Of a stretch of 21,237 nt of DNA, positions 20,484-21,237 are shown piece after piece. The stretch's first letter is position 1. Every line of letters begins with the position of its first letter. The stretch is from a virus: the IMG/VR virus record IMGVR_UViG_3300043469_002327, positions 1 through 21,237 of that record. One strand, given 5' to 3'. A program made the position numbers and the translations under genes. The notes under the pieces were generated by a model that saw only the letters and a program-made list of their open reading frames with translations, ran no database searches and was not told where the DNA came from.

Positions 20484-20510
20484 GTGCCTTTCTGCTACTT
20501 GTCGCCCCGT

Positions 20511-20735
20511 ATGACAGCTTTACCGCTACCGCTCATTCTTCTTACCAGTTTTTCGGCTTTGCTTTCGGGTTGCACCTCAACTGGCACCACCTCCGCCCCG
20601 ATCCCGACCACCTACCACGCCGACGCCGCAGGACGCTACGCTGGCCGCGATGAGGTCCGCACCAATGCCGCCACCGGCAAGCCCGAGGTGATGCACTACG
20701 ACGCGAAGGGTCGTTACATCGGCATCAGCCGCTAA
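20511..20735 (+). CDS. Small phage lipoprotein
   Basis: 74 residues from ATG 20511; a GTG at 20484 directly behind the terminator would add nine residues including an Arg, which would give the otherwise uncharged signal peptide a positive end. A hydrophobic segment (LPLILLTSFSALLSG) ends in a lipobox LLSGC with Cys21. The mature part is short and contains a duplicated motif: DAAGRYAGRDE and DAKGRYIGISR. The Thr after the Cys predicts outer-membrane sorting under the E. coli rule. Roles could be superinfection exclusion, a spanin (Rz1-like) or host surface change; it is not Pro-rich like Rz1. It stands immediately before the small terminase gene, an unusual place. Confidence 0.65.
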   Translation: MTALPLPLILLTSFSALLSGCTSTGTTSAPIPTTYHADAAGRYAGRDEVRTNAATGKPEVMHYDAKGRYIGISR

Positions 20736-20739
20736 GTCT

Positions 20740-21174
20740 ATGGGAGCACGAGGACCAGCCCCGCACATCCCCGCCGGATCCGCCGCCCGCTCGGCTCCCG
20801 GTGTGCCGTGCGCCCCCGCCCACCTTTCGCCCTCCGCTGCCGACGAATACGGCCGCGTCGCCGTCCTGCTCAAAGATTCACTCCAGCACCACGACGCCGC
20901 TGTGCTCGCCGCCTACGCCGCCGCCTTCGATGAGGTCGCCACCTTCACCGAGCAGCTGCGCACCGAGGGGCACATCCTAAAATCAGCCACCGGCGGGCGC
21001 TACCTGCACCCCGCCCACGCCGCGCGCGCATCGGCCCATAAACTTCTGCTCGCCACTGCCACCCAGCTCGGGCTTTCCCCTGCCGCCCGTGCTCGCTTGG
21101 GCGCAGTCACCACACCCGCCGCACTCCCCGTGGGGCCTGAGTCTTTTAACGCCACCTACGGAACCGCCGCATGA
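20740..21174 (+). CDS. terS: Terminase small subunit (P27-like)
   Basis: 144 residues. It opens with GARGPAP, and has LSPSAADEYGRV, then D52 within SLQHHDAAVLAAYAAAF, then a helix (FTEQLRTEGHIL) and a C-terminal ATQLGLSPAARARLG. This series (G-x-x-GP at the start, a D-x-x-x-L-x-x-Y-A helix, and the ending LGLSPAAR-x-R-L-G) is the signature of P27-type small terminases. It recognises phage DNA and starts packaging with the large subunit. Size and motif order are normal. Its stop overlaps the next ATG. Confidence 0.85.
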   Translation: MGARGPAPHIPAGSAARSAPGVPCAPAHLSPSAADEYGRVAVLLKDSLQHHDAAVLAAYAAAFDEVATFTEQLRTEGHILKSATGGRYLHPAHAARASAHKLLLATATQLGLSPAARARLGAVTTPAALPVGPESFNATYGTAA

Positions 21175-21237
21175 TCGCACCCGCCCAACGCTTCCACGCC
21201 CCGAAGGAGTTGCCTGATGCGCTCGATGCGATCGGCT
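21171..21237 (+). CDS. terL: Probable terminase large subunit (3' partial)
   Basis: The frame begins at the ATG overlapping the small terminase stop (ATGA) and remains open to the window end, giving 22 residues that start MIAPAQRFHAPKELPDALDAI. No ATPase motif is inside the window. The identity is inferred from the near-universal order of P27 small terminase followed by large terminase. The large subunit would be the packaging ATPase/nuclease. Confidence 0.6.
   Translation, partial: MIAPAQRFHAPKELPDALDAIG

Overview
The window is about 21 kb of a temperate, long-tailed (siphovirus-like) phage genome, GC-rich and almost entirely on the + strand. The host cannot be named with certainty. The phage attachment site is the 3' half of a bacterial tRNA-Thr(CGT) gene. 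Transcription-unit heads carry A/C-rich leaders without a Shine-Dalgarno sequence, and a small lipoprotein with a lipobox is encoded. A GC-rich Gram-negative host, possibly Verrucomicrobiota, fits this, but that is a weak inference.

Region 1 (1-7812) is the late head-tail and tail module: a head-closure protein cut by the window start, a DUF3168-like tail terminator, an HK97 gp10-like protein, a tail tube protein, a tail-assembly chaperone pair made by a -1 frameshift at a nine-A run (lambda gpG/gpGT type), a short tape measure, two unrecognised tail proteins, a large Ser/Thr-rich fibre-like protein, and a GT-A fold glycosyltransferase translationally coupled to the fibre. A long inverted repeat follows. 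Next come a one-TM mini-protein and a zinc-ribbon mini-protein (7881-8260).

Region 2 (8261-8651) is a non-coding attachment region. It has a terminator-like hairpin, poly-G runs, an inverted pair of 13-bp sites, the tRNA-Thr 3' half, and two tandem copies of the same site. This is the layout of an attP core with flanking integrase arm sites. The tyrosine integrase follows (8652-9863). Because tail genes lie on one side of the att core and the integrase on the other, the sequence reads as the excised, circular or packaged form of the phage rather than an integrated prophage.

Region 3 (9864-11680) is the lysogeny/accessory region. It holds a 440-bp block with an AT-rich core and several stem-loops built on TCCGGA, then a stand-alone response-regulator receiver protein overlapping a coiled-coil protein (probable morons), then two divergent ribbon-helix-helix regulators with matching operator-like sites between them. 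The regulator pair is the likely lysis-lysogeny switch in place of a CI/Cro pair.

Region 4 (11677-20136) is a compact early operon with many stop-start overlaps. It encodes a small membrane protein, an HTH protein, three unrecognised early proteins, a Sak4-like AAA ATPase, a coiled-coil protein, an SSB-like protein with an acidic tail, an SF2 helicase, a PD-(D/E)XK-like nuclease, a RepA/DnaB-like AAA helicase, an HTH protein and a phage ABA-sandwich protein. Together these form a recombination-dependent replication cassette without a polymerase or recognised primase.

Region 5 (20139-21237) starts the packaging module: an HNH nuclease ending in a strong intrinsic terminator, a small lipoprotein, a P27-type small terminase, and the first codons of the probable large terminase. 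Portal and capsid genes are expected just beyond the right edge and would join circularly to the head-closure gene at the left edge.
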